Assembly (NCBI RefSeq): GCF_003386165.1 | Contig: NZ_QRDV01000002.1 | Span: forward strand, 407,026-471,025 | Origin: Winogradskyella eximia | GTDB taxonomy: Bacteria; Bacteroidota; Bacteroidia; Flavobacteriales; Flavobacteriaceae | Length of the DNA stretch: 64,000 bases | Reading direction: 5' to 3' | Shown: positions 56,328-64,000 of the stretch, in pieces | Position numbering within the stretch: position 1 is the first letter of the stretch | How the letters are laid out: every line of letters starts with the position of its first letter | Position numbers and translations under genes: made by a program | Notes under the pieces: generated by a model | The model's input: only the letters and a program-made list of their open reading frames with translations | What the model was told of the DNA's origin: nothing | The model's database searches: none

Positions 56328-56732
56328 CTACTTTTTTAAATGATCTTCAATATCACCTAAATGATGCTGTAATGCTTTTGCTGATATTTGAATTTCCCAG
56401 ATTAAAAACAGTAATGAAACAATCAATAAAATAAGCCCAAATCCAAAAGCCCAAACAGCTATAACATGTAATTTTATATAAATTAAAAACATGGTTAACA
56501 CACACAACAACAAACTACTTATACCTGCGATTTGCATATACCTTGTCAACTTCACTCTCAATTTTAAGTTATTAATTTGCCTTAAAATAGACGAATCTTG
56601 ATGTTGTATATATTTTTCGCTTAAATTTCTAATTATAGCTGCATAAGCTAAAAATCGGTTTGTATAAGCAAGCATTATTAACGAAATTGCTGAGAATAAA
56701 AGTGCTGGCGTTGTTAGCGTTAATTCTTCCAT
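56328..56732 (-). CDS. DUF2721 family membrane protein
   Basis: 134 residues, three transmembrane segments (TPALLFSAISLIMLAYTNRF, ISSLLLCVLTMFLIYIK and VWAFGFGLILLIVSLLFLI) separated by a basic loop (NLKLRVKLTRYMQ). Matches DUF2721 in length and pattern; function unknown. Confidence 0.8.
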   Translation of the reverse strand: MEELTLTTPALLFSAISLIMLAYTNRFLAYAAIIRNLSEKYIQHQDSSILRQINNLKLRVKLTRYMQIAGISSLLLCVLTMFLIYIKLHVIAVWAFGFGLILLIVSLLFLIWEIQISAKALQHHLGDIEDHLKK

Positions 56733-56745
56733 AAATCAATTTTTA

Positions 56746-56773
56746 CAAAATTACAGAATAAAAACACTACAAA
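56746..56773 (-). promoter_or_regulatory. Bacteroidota-type promoter of the DUF2721 gene
   Basis: Minus strand: TTTG, 16-base spacer, TAATTTTG (matches TAnnTTTG), 14 bases before the ATG. Spacer is one base shorter than usual. Confidence 0.45.
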
Positions 56774-56776
56774 TAA

Positions 56777-56806
56777 AAAAAGCGAACTTTATTAAGTTCG
56801 CTTTTT
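56777..56806 (-). terminator. Terminator of the MotA/ExbB-like gene
   Basis: AAAAAGCGAACTT/AAGTTCGCTTTTT, 13 perfect pairs with TATT loop, T runs both ways, 22 bases after the ExbB-like gene's stop. Confidence 0.9.
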
Positions 56807-56828
56807 ACAAATAATTATTAATGTAAGA

Positions 56829-57245
56829 TTAGTCTTTCTTTTCTTCTTTTAAATTCCATCGCAATATTAAAATGCCTATTCTAGCAATAACAAATGAAAA
56901 CAAACCAAAGGTTGCTGTTAATAATGACACTTTTAGTCCACCTGCAAAAATTGCTGGATCAGGATCTCCAAAAGCTTCTATAGAATCAAAAGCTGTTATT
57001 AAGCCAATAACAGAACCTAAAAATCCTAATACTAAACCTAATAAACTAGAATCTACAGTTAGTTTCAGCATTTTTTCAGATTGTTCTCTAGTCTTTTTTA
57101 AGGCGATAAAACCTTTTACCAAAAGAAACACAGATAATAAAAGACAGATTAAAATTAAGGACATAAAAAATGGTCCGCCTTCGTTAAACCGATCTACAAA
57201 TGGATTTGATACTATTAAATGATTTAAAACTAACTGTTCGTTCAT
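56829..57245 (-). CDS. MotA/TolQ/ExbB-like proton channel protein
   Basis: 138 residues from MNEQLVL (an in-frame start 24 bases upstream is possible). Three hydrophobic segments; the third region LGLVLGFLGSVIGLITAFDS and AGGLKVSLLTATFGLFSFV match the ExbB/TolQ core that carries the proton path. Shorter than TolQ and lacks a big cytoplasmic loop; no ExbD partner adjacent. It may energise an unknown outer-membrane process. Confidence 0.8.
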   Translation of the reverse strand: MNEQLVLNHLIVSNPFVDRFNEGGPFFMSLILICLLLSVFLLVKGFIALKKTREQSEKMLKLTVDSSLLGLVLGFLGSVIGLITAFDSIEAFGDPDPAIFAGGLKVSLLTATFGLFSFVIARIGILILRWNLKEEKKD

Positions 57246-57435
57246 GATTGATGATTTTAAATTAAACATAGGCCAAACTTAAATGATATACACACTCAAT
57301 AATTATAATTGCGACGAATAACCGTTTTAACTTGCGATTAAACCTATTGCTAAATCCATCACTAAATCCGTCATTCGTCTATAAACTCCTTATACACTAC
57401 AAAAATGCAGTATTATTGTATTAAGAATATTGCCA

Positions 57436-58506
57436 ATGCTTAAAAAGGAATTCATATTAAAAAAAATAGGACAAGGACTACTCCACCTTCTATTTTGGTG
57501 TGCAGTACTCCTATTCTACACCTATTTTTTTGGTGTGGGCAGTAATAATTTTAACGATACGCTTGTATTCTCATTGTTTTTAATGCCAATTACTATAGCC
57601 ACAACGTATGTATCTATTTACAAATTAATCCCAGATTACCTTGTAACAAAGCGCTATTTCCTATTTGTTCTTTACAGTATTTATACACTGATTATTTCGG
57701 CCTATTTGGTGATGGTTTCTATCTTTTTTAGTTTGATTTATATTTCTAATTTCGAATATAATGACATGAATCCACTAACAAGAAACATCCTATTTGTAAA
57801 GACAGGCATCTATCTTGTAACCTTTATTGTGAGTGCTTTTAAACTTATGAAGTTAAACATAAAAGCATCCCAAAAGACTAAGACCCTCGAAACCAAAATT
57901 CTTGAAACACAACTTAAATTAAAAGAACAAGAGCTGAAGTATTTAAAAATGCAGATTCATCCACACTTTTTATTTAACACACTAAATACCATGTACGGTT
58001 TTGCTTTAAAGAAAGCTGATGAAACTCCAAAAATGATATTAAAACTATCTAACTTATTGGATTACTTACTGTATCAAGCCGACAAACCTTTTGTGAATTT
58101 AAAGGATGAAATAAATCATATTGAAGACTATATCAGTCTAGAGCAAATGCGTTTTAGCGATACTTTAAATGTACAATTCTCCAAAAACATAAGTTTAGAT
58201 AATATTGAGATGGCACCAATGTTATTAATTCCATTTGTTGAAAACAGTTTTAAACACGGAAAAATTAGAAATGGCAGTTTAGATATTTCTATTTATATAA
58301 AGGCAAATGCTGAAAACATTACATTCAAAATTAAAAATAGTTCTGTTAAAGATTTAAGTATTAAAGAAGGTATTGGTTTAGAAAACATAAAAAAACGGTT
58401 AGATTTTTTGTATCCCAACCAGCATCAGCTAGAAATTAATAACAGCACCAATGATTTTGAAGTTTTACTATCGTTAAATCTAAAATCTAAATTAACAGAT
58501 GCCTAA
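57436..58506 (+). CDS. LytS/YehU-type sensor histidine kinase
   Basis: 356 residues. Four N-terminal transmembrane helices (about 14-125), a coiled coil, then the His_kinase domain with LKMQIHPHFLFNTLNTMYG and the GHKL part LIPFVENSFKHGK and EGIGLENIKKRLDF. ATG chosen at MLKKEFIL. Its stop overlaps the LytTR regulator's start by eight bases, a two-component pair. Confidence 0.93.
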   Translation: MLKKEFILKKIGQGLLHLLFWCAVLLFYTYFFGVGSNNFNDTLVFSLFLMPITIATTYVSIYKLIPDYLVTKRYFLFVLYSIYTLIISAYLVMVSIFFSLIYISNFEYNDMNPLTRNILFVKTGIYLVTFIVSAFKLMKLNIKASQKTKTLETKILETQLKLKEQELKYLKMQIHPHFLFNTLNTMYGFALKKADETPKMILKLSNLLDYLLYQADKPFVNLKDEINHIEDYISLEQMRFSDTLNVQFSKNISLDNIEMAPMLLIPFVENSFKHGKIRNGSLDISIYIKANAENITFKIKNSSVKDLSIKEGIGLENIKKRLDFLYPNQHQLEINNSTNDFEVLLSLNLKSKLTDA

Positions 58507-59209
58507 ATCTATTACATGCATTATAGTTGACGATGAAGCTATCGCTAGAGAAATTATTGCATCTCATGTGGCGCAAATTGAAACTATTGAAGTTATAGCA
58601 CAATGCAAAAATGCCATTGAAGCCTTTAATTTTATTAGCAATAACAAAGTAGACTTAATCTTTTTAGACATTAATATGCCTGAGATTTCAGGAATATCAT
58701 TTGCCAAAGCCATAAACAAAGACATCAAGATTATTTTTACCACAGCCTACAGAGATTATGCTGTAGAAGGCTTTGATTTACAAGCCGTAGATTACCTTTT
58801 AAAACCCATTGCTTTTGAGCGTTTATTACAAGCTATAAATCGTTTTTTTGAAGTCGCGTCTACTACTATTGATACGACTTTAACCACCACAGAATCTAAC
58901 GACTTTATATTTGTACGCTCAGACAGACGCATGCTAAAAGTAGATTTTAATGCCATTATATATGTTGAAAGCTATAGCGATTATATAAAAATCCATCTTC
59001 AAGATGAAACCATAACCACTAGAGAAACCATTACGTCTATTGAAGCAAAATTACCAAAAACGCAATTTTTAAGAATTCATAGGTCTTATATCGTCTGTAT
59101 TGCCAAAATTCAATCGTTTACAAACGAACATCTTACAGTTAATCGAAAAGCGCTTTCCATTAGTCGAAGTTATAAGAAAGAAGTTTTGAAACGTCTAGAA
59201 AATTTTTAA
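58499..59209 (+). CDS. LytTR-family response regulator
   Basis: 236 residues. Receiver domain with acidic pocket IIVDDEAIA, phospho-acceptor FLDINMPEISG (Asp about 56) and conserved KPIAFERL; C-terminal LytTR DNA-binding domain FIFVRSDRRMLKVDF and RIHRSYIVCIAKI. Partner of the preceding LytS-type kinase. Target genes unknown; flavobacterial pairs often control envelope functions. Confidence 0.94.
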   Translation: MPKSITCIIVDDEAIAREIIASHVAQIETIEVIAQCKNAIEAFNFISNNKVDLIFLDINMPEISGISFAKAINKDIKIIFTTAYRDYAVEGFDLQAVDYLLKPIAFERLLQAINRFFEVASTTIDTTLTTTESNDFIFVRSDRRMLKVDFNAIIYVESYSDYIKIHLQDETITTRETITSIEAKLPKTQFLRIHRSYIVCIAKIQSFTNEHLTVNRKALSISRSYKKEVLKRLENF

Positions 59210-59211
59210 CT

Positions 59212-59482
59212 TTAAACCTGAGTTCGATATAAGAATTAATTTCCAGAACCCTAAAAAAAGGTGAGATTTGAAGTATAAAATATAAAGTAATATCGAGATA
59301 TTTCAATAATTTTATACGAATAGATTGCATTTTTTTTAGGTTTTCCGCAGGATTTGATGAATTTTTCCCAATTCTTGATATGATTTTTTTAAATTAACAA
59401 GTTAGTCCTTCAAAAATATATCTGCGAATTGAATAAAAATTCATTCAAACTGAAACAAATATTATATCAAACTCAGGTTTAA
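59212..59482. mobile_element. 271-bp MITE-like element with 20-bp terminal inverted repeats
   Basis: TTAAACCTGAGTTCGATATA (59212-59231) is matched at 59463-59482 by its reverse complement with one mismatch, forming terminal inverted repeats; TTAA at both outer ends could be a duplicated target. No coding sequence of its own. It lies two bases after the LytTR stop and fills most of the 335-base gap before the next gene. I see no transposase of matching ends in the window. Confidence 0.5.
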
Positions 59483-59544
59483 GAAAATAAACACCCAAAT
59501 CTTAACGTTGTATAGCAAATGCTATTCTTTTGAAAACCTGCTAA

Positions 59545-60135
59545 ATGAATGATTATCTACACAGAACTATTCCAAATTTAAAACCTTTTAGCTATGAACA
59601 TCATCACGATTCGCATTTTATAAATCAGCGATGGGTTTTGGTGAATGGCATTTCTAAGAAAAAATCTATTTACATCTTTAAAGAAGATAATATTCTCGAA
59701 ATATCTAGAAAGGACAATGTTATAGAGACCTCATGGAATATAGATATCCAAAACAACTTTTCTATTGAAACCGAAGACGGTTTAATTACTGTAGAAGCTT
59801 ATTTTAAGGATGATGATATTTTGGTACTTAATAATAAAGACAAAGAAGAATTTGCACTATATATCAACACTACCGATTACGAAGACGAGTTAAACTCTAT
59901 AGAGGATATTAATGCGTTTTTGAAGGAAAAGTATAGAAAGAAAGTCAGCACCATTATTTACGATCACGAATTCTATTATATTGAACAATCAAAAGAATAT
60001 GGTCCTTTTAAAGTTGAAGAATTAGCAGAAAAAGTAAAATCTGGTGAGATTAGTGCGTATTGCTTTGTTAAGGATGTCAATGAATATGATTATAGTAAAC
60101 GTATGCGAATTGAAGATTTAATTAAGGAATTATAA
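59545..60135 (+). CDS. GYF_2-domain protein of unknown function
   Basis: 196 residues, soluble. N-terminal beta-rich part (QRWVLVNGISKKKSIYIF ...) then a C-terminal GYF-like domain (YYIEQSKEYGPFKVEELAEK, GEISAYCFVKD) that may bind proline-rich peptides. No signal peptide. Stand-alone, flanked by the MITE-like element and a terminator. Confidence 0.72.
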   Translation: MNDYLHRTIPNLKPFSYEHHHDSHFINQRWVLVNGISKKKSIYIFKEDNILEISRKDNVIETSWNIDIQNNFSIETEDGLITVEAYFKDDDILVLNNKDKEEFALYINTTDYEDELNSIEDINAFLKEKYRKKVSTIIYDHEFYYIEQSKEYGPFKVEELAEKVKSGEISAYCFVKDVNEYDYSKRMRIEDLIKEL

Positions 60136-60152
60136 ATTAGCAGTTATAAAAA

Positions 60153-60186
60153 ATAAAGCGAAAACCTAAATAGATTTTCGCTTTAT
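60153..60186. terminator. Bidirectional terminator between the GYF_2 gene and fabV
   Basis: ATAAAGCGAAAA/TTTTCGCTTTAT, 12 perfect pairs with a ten-base loop, between convergent genes. Confidence 0.82.
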
Positions 60187-60212
60187 CATATTACTTATTT
60201 ACAAACAGTTAA

Positions 60213-61403
60213 TTACTCCTGTAATCCTGGAATAGCAACCATTTCGTTAACATCTTTATCATAATCAACGCCTTCAACATTGAAACCAAAAAGGTTAAAG
60301 AAATCTTTTTTGTATCCTTCTAAATCACCAATACTTGGTAAAGTTTCAGTAGTCGCTTCTTTCCAAAGCTCTAAAACTTTAGCTTGGATATCATCGCGCA
60401 TTTCCCAATCGTCAACACGAATTCGTCCTTGCTCATCTAATTGCAAATCTTCTGCATATAAACGTTCGTTAAATAAACGCTCTATTTGCTCAATACAACC
60501 TTCGTGAATCCCTTCTTCTTTCATCACTTTATATAATAATGAAATGTATAATGGAATTACCGGAATTGCTGAACTAGCTTGTGTTACCAACGCTTTATTC
60601 ACAGAAACATAACCTTTTCCGTTGATATCTTTTAAAGCGTCTGTAATCTTAAAAGCAGTAGCTTCTAAATGATCTTTAGCCCTACCAATGGTTCCTTTTC
60701 TATAAACGGCTTCTGTTAATGAAGGGCCAATATAAGAGTAAGCAATGGTTTTAAAATCTTCAGATAATACATTTTCAGATTTTAAAAGATCAATCCACAT
60801 TTGCCAATCTTCTCCACCCATTACAGCAATTGTATTCTCAATATCATCCCCAGAACTTGGTTCTATTGAAATTTCTTTAACAACACCTGTATGAAAATCT
60901 ACCGTGTTATTTGTAAAGGTATCTCCAATTGGCTTAAGAACAGATTTAAAACGCTCACCTGTATCTGGATGCGTTCTTACTGGTGAAGCTAAGCTATAAA
61001 TTAACATGTCAATTTTACCTAGATCTTCTTTTATTAATTTTAAAGTTTGCGCTTTAATTTCATGAGAAAATGCATCACCATTGATACTCTTAGCATATAA
61101 ACCATCTTTATGAGCTTGCGTCTCAAAAGCGGCACTATTATACCAACCTGGTGACGCTGGACGACCTTCTGTCGGTGGTTTTTCAAAAAACACTCCAATA
61201 GTAGATGCCTTAGATCCGTATGCACTTGTAATTCTTGATGCTAAACCAAAGCCTGTTGATGCACCTATAACAAGTACATTTTTAGGACCATTTTTGGTTG
61301 GTTTAGATTTAATATATTCAATCTGATTTAATACATTTTTTTCACAACCTGTTGGGTGTGACGTTAAACATATAAATCCTCTAGTTTTTGGTTCTATTAT
61401 CAT
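60213..61403 (-). CDS. fabV: Enoyl-[acyl-carrier-protein] reductase / trans-2-enoyl-CoA reductase FabV
   Basis: 396 residues. NADH-dependent last step of fatty-acid elongation, triclosan-tolerant. NVLVIGASTGFGLASR is the nucleotide motif, LIYSLASPVR the core, and AYSYIGPSLTEAVYRKGTIG with Lys carries the Tyr-x8-Lys catalytic pattern of FabV. Length typical. It starts 11 bases after lpd and is likely co-transcribed with it. Confidence 0.95.
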   Translation of the reverse strand: MIIEPKTRGFICLTSHPTGCEKNVLNQIEYIKSKPTKNGPKNVLVIGASTGFGLASRITSAYGSKASTIGVFFEKPPTEGRPASPGWYNSAAFETQAHKDGLYAKSINGDAFSHEIKAQTLKLIKEDLGKIDMLIYSLASPVRTHPDTGERFKSVLKPIGDTFTNNTVDFHTGVVKEISIEPSSGDDIENTIAVMGGEDWQMWIDLLKSENVLSEDFKTIAYSYIGPSLTEAVYRKGTIGRAKDHLEATAFKITDALKDINGKGYVSVNKALVTQASSAIPVIPLYISLLYKVMKEEGIHEGCIEQIERLFNERLYAEDLQLDEQGRIRVDDWEMRDDIQAKVLELWKEATTETLPSIGDLEGYKKDFFNLFGFNVEGVDYDKDVNEMVAIPGLQE

Positions 61404-61414
61404 ATTTTAATGGT

Positions 61415-62815
61415 CTAAACGTGTAATGCTCTATCGTCCGTTGCTGCTAAAGCGGCTTCTTTTACGGCTTCTGCAAATGTTGGGTGTGCATGAGACATGC
61501 GAGAAATATCTTCTGCAGATGCTCTAAATTCCATAGCGGTTACGGCTTCTGCAATTAAATCGGCACAACGTGCACCAATCATATGTACACCTAAAACTTC
61601 ATCTGTCTTTTTATCAGCTAAGATTTTTACAAATCCATCAATATCACCACTTGCTCTAGCTCTTCCTAAAGCTCTAAAAGGAAACTGACCTACTTTGTAT
61701 TCTACATTATCTGCTTTTAATTCTTCTTCTGTTTTACCAACAGCAGCTACTTCTGGCCATGTGTAAACCACACCTGGAATTAAGTTATAATCAATATGTG
61801 GTTTTTGTCCTGCCATAGTTTCTGCTACAAAAACACCTTCTTCTTCAGCTTTATGCGCTAACATGGCTCCTTTTATAACATCACCAATCGCATAAATGTT
61901 AGATACATTTGTTTGTAAGTGCTCGTTCACTTCAACCTGTCCTCTATCGTTTAATTTTACACCTGCAGCTTCTGCGTTTAAACCAGCAGTATAAGGTTTA
62001 CGACCAACGGATACTAAGCAATAGTCACCTTTAAATTCTACAACTTCGCCTTTTTTGTTTTCTGCTTTTACAATAACCTCATCACCTTTACGCTCAACAG
62101 ACTGTACTTTGTGAGACAACATCATTTTGCATTTGGCTTTCTTAAATACTTTATTTAATTCTTTAGACAAACCAGCATCCATAGTTGGTAAGATTCTGTC
62201 CATATATTCAATAACAGTCACCTCAGCTCCTAAACGACGATATACTTGTCCAAGCTCTAAACCAATAACACCACCACCAATAATGATTAAGTGTTTTGGA
62301 ATTTCTTTTAATTTTAAAGCTTCCGTTGATGTAATGACGCGTTCTTTATCTAAAGTGATAAAAGGTAATGTTGAAGGTTTAGATCCTGTGGCGATAATGA
62401 TCTTTTTTGCTTCAATCTCTTGAGCATCTTTACCTTCTATTTTTATATGAGTCGCATCTACAAAAGACCCTAAGCCTTCAAAAACATCAATCTTATTTTT
62501 CTTCATTAAGAAATCAATTCCACCTGTTGTTTGGTCTACAACAGCTTGCTTACGACCAATCATTTTTTCTAAATTCACTTTAATGTCACCTGGAATTTCG
62601 ATTCCGTGCTCTTCAAAATGTTTTGTAGCTTCTTCATAATGATGAGAAGAACTTAATAAAGCTTTACTAGGAATACAACCTACGTTTAAGCAAGTGCCGC
62701 CAAGTGTAGAATACTTTTCAATAATCGCAGTTTTCATGCCTAATTGTGCGCAACGTATTGCTGCTACATATCCACCAGGTCCAGAACCTATTACTGCTAC
62801 ATCGTATGATTTCAT
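61415..62815 (-). CDS. lpd: Dihydrolipoyl dehydrogenase
   Basis: 466 residues, E3 of 2-oxo acid dehydrogenases. FAD motif IGSGPGGYVAAIRCAQ, redox disulfide GGTCLNVGCIPSK, NAD motif IIGGGVIGLELGQVYRRLG and C-terminal HAHPTFAEAV with the catalytic His. No E1/E2 genes are adjacent. It has a perfect Bacteroidota promoter and precedes fabV. Confidence 0.97.
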   Translation of the reverse strand: MKSYDVAVIGSGPGGYVAAIRCAQLGMKTAIIEKYSTLGGTCLNVGCIPSKALLSSSHHYEEATKHFEEHGIEIPGDIKVNLEKMIGRKQAVVDQTTGGIDFLMKKNKIDVFEGLGSFVDATHIKIEGKDAQEIEAKKIIIATGSKPSTLPFITLDKERVITSTEALKLKEIPKHLIIIGGGVIGLELGQVYRRLGAEVTVIEYMDRILPTMDAGLSKELNKVFKKAKCKMMLSHKVQSVERKGDEVIVKAENKKGEVVEFKGDYCLVSVGRKPYTAGLNAEAAGVKLNDRGQVEVNEHLQTNVSNIYAIGDVIKGAMLAHKAEEEGVFVAETMAGQKPHIDYNLIPGVVYTWPEVAAVGKTEEELKADNVEYKVGQFPFRALGRARASGDIDGFVKILADKKTDEVLGVHMIGARCADLIAEAVTAMEFRASAEDISRMSHAHPTFAEAVKEAALAATDDRALHV

Positions 62816-63142
62816 AAAGATATTTTTTATCTAATTAGATTTAATACAAACAAAAGTACAAATGTTTTGCGGGAAGGCAAACGGCTATGACCTTGAATTT
62901 ATGATTTATGTTTTTAATCATAATAGATTTATTAATCTAAGATTGGGATTTTGGATCTTAATTATAACTTATAGATTTCATAATGTTATTATATATTGAA
63001 GTATGTGTAACTTTATTCTTTAAATATTCTCCACCATTTTAATAAAAAGACACTTTAGTTTTAATGCTCAGACTCGGCTAGAATCAAATTTTCTTAAAAA
63101 GACTTAATCGTGAGTCTCTATTATAAAAAGTTATATTTCATT
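62816..63142. other. 327-base intergenic region without genes
   Basis: Contains the lpd promoter at its left end; the rest is AT-rich with no hairpin terminator or ORF that I can support. Confidence 0.6.
62851..62881 (-). promoter_or_regulatory. Bacteroidota-type promoter of lpd-fabV
   Basis: Minus strand TTTG, 19-base spacer, TACTTTTG, an exact match to both consensus boxes, 35 bases before the lpd ATG. Confidence 0.7.
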
Positions 63143-64000
63143 TTATCTTACCAAACTAAAATGACCTCTTAAAATTTTCCCATCTTTATATAAAATTGAA
63201 TACCAATAATCGCTACTTGGTAAAAGTTTTCCATTATAATTACCACTCCAGCTCCAACCTGTTGAAGAATTATCCATTTTATTCATTGTTTTCCCATAAC
63301 GATTAAAAATTATAACTTCTGAAACATTGTTAAACTCATTAGGGACAATCCAAAAATCATTTACTCCATCATCATTAGGTGTAAAAAACTGAGGAACAAC
63401 CTCTTTGTATGATTCTGTTGTAAAACTTTCTTCTGAACAACCTATAGCATTACCATCGGAATTATATGGGATTATTGATACGTATATTGTATTGTCCTCT
63501 GGCAAATCTGCCGGTAAATTATAAGTTAATACATTGCCCATATCCAAACTGTTTACTATATCGTTACCGCCAGAACTTGTGCCAACGGTTAAAATATATC
63601 CTGTAGCATTAGATTCAGCATTCCAAAATAAATCGGTATTTACCAATACATTAGTAGAACCAGAACTTGGTGAATTTAGAGTGGTACAGTTTGGTAGAAC
63701 TAAAAGGTCTTCAGTTGTAAAACTCTCTTCTGTACAACCTGTGGCATCACCATCGGCACTGTATGGAATTATTGAAACGTAAATTGTAGAATCCTCTGGT
63801 AAATCTGCTGGTAAATTATAAGTTAATACATTGCCCATATCCAAACTGTTTACTATATCGTTACCGCCAGAACTTGTGCCAACGGTTAAAATATATCCTG
63901 TAGCATTAGATACAGCATTCCAAAATAAATCGGTATTTACCAATACATTAGTAGAACCAGAACTTGGTGAATTTAGAGTGGTACAGTTTGGTAGAACTAG
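63143..64000 (-). CDS. T9SS type B sorting-domain protein with tandem repeats (5' end outside window)
   Basis: C-terminal part of a large secreted protein; the frame is open to the window edge. Its end (VPQFFTPNDDGVNDFWIVPN, IFNRYGKTM, GYW-like SSDYWYSILYKDGK) is a type B (CHU_C/gliding-motility-associated) sorting domain for the type IX system. Before it come at least two copies of a 99-residue FN3/Ig-like repeat with PSSGSTNVLVNTDLFWNA and TGYILTVGTSSGGNDIV. Likely a surface adhesin. Confidence 0.88.
   Translation of the reverse strand, partial: LVLPNCTTLNSPSSGSTNVLVNTDLFWNAVSNATGYILTVGTSSGGNDIVNSLDMGNVLTYNLPADLPEDSTIYVSIIPYSADGDATGCTEESFTTEDLLVLPNCTTLNSPSSGSTNVLVNTDLFWNAESNATGYILTVGTSSGGNDIVNSLDMGNVLTYNLPADLPEDNTIYVSIIPYNSDGNAIGCSEESFTTESYKEVVPQFFTPNDDGVNDFWIVPNEFNNVSEVIIFNRYGKTMNKMDNSSTGWSWSGNYNGKLLPSSDYWYSILYKDGKILRGHFSLVR
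63410..64000. repeat. 297-bp tandem repeat array
   Basis: The sequence from TTGCCCATATCCAAACTG recurs at exactly 297 bases (63534 and 63831) with near identity; the second copy continues past the window edge. It encodes the 99-residue surface repeat. Confidence 0.8.

Noticed and set aside
1..64000. CRISPR arrays, tRNA or rRNA genes
   Set aside because: No spaced identical repeats with unique spacers and no cloverleaf or rRNA sequence were recognised by eye.

Overview
The window reads as chromosomal DNA of a marine-type member of the Flavobacteriaceae (Bacteroidota). The evidence is AT-rich DNA, Bacteroidota-style promoters (TTTG then TAnnTTTG), secreted proteins with type IX secretion sorting domains, many Cys-Ser-Ser-Asp lipoproteins, interspersed flavobacterial palindromic repeats, and menaquinone, FabV and DUF2853 genes of the flavobacterial kind. 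I cannot name the genus. I see no rRNA, tRNA, CRISPR array, prophage or intact insertion sequence. Several genes appear to start with GTG or TTG because no in-frame ATG exists.

Layout. 1-11 kb: end of deoD, a DUF2853 gene, menaquinone genes (menD, menF and a MenI-like thioesterase), an alpha/beta hydrolase, a nitronate monooxygenase, a DGPF (YCII-like) protein paired with an ECF42-type sigma factor, an AlkD-like DNA repair protein and small stress-type genes. 11-18 kb: an RlmI-like rRNA methyltransferase, an ECF sigma/membrane protein/beta-barrel operon, and dnaK. 18-27.7 kb: a large secreted choice-of-anchor I protein, sdaA, panB, an RluA-type synthase, and a membrane protein plus histidine kinase pair. 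27.7-32.4 kb: a five-gene operon (DUF2891 lipoprotein, Nramp-fold transporter, pxpA, pxpB, pxpC) for 5-oxoproline use. 32.5-34.5 kb: a second ECF operon whose partner protein joins an inner-membrane anchor to an outer-membrane barrel. 34.6-50 kb: an LVIVD lipoprotein, comM, an unnamed peptidase/lipoprotein/helical-protein cassette, a 14-repeat FG-GAP secreted protein, two hydrolases, adenine deaminase and tilS. 50-64 kb: pabB, a mutarotase, a DEAD-box helicase, an ECF sigma/57-residue protein/MscS-like channel operon, a LytS/LytT pair, a 271-bp MITE-like element, lpd-fabV and a truncated T9SS type B protein with tandem repeats.

How the genes work together. Envelope sensing dominates: four ECF sigma factors, two histidine kinases, one response regulator and many barrels and lipoproteins. 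The strongest candidates for undescribed biology are three. First, a pair of ECF operons in which a cytosolic, anti-sigma-like, membrane-anchored protein and an outer-membrane barrel occur split in one operon and fused into a single polypeptide in the other. Second, an Nramp-fold transporter that lacks the metal-binding DPGN and MPHN motifs and sits in the 5-oxoprolinase operon. Third, the ECF/57-residue/MscS operon. All functions are inferred by reading the sequence; no database search was run.
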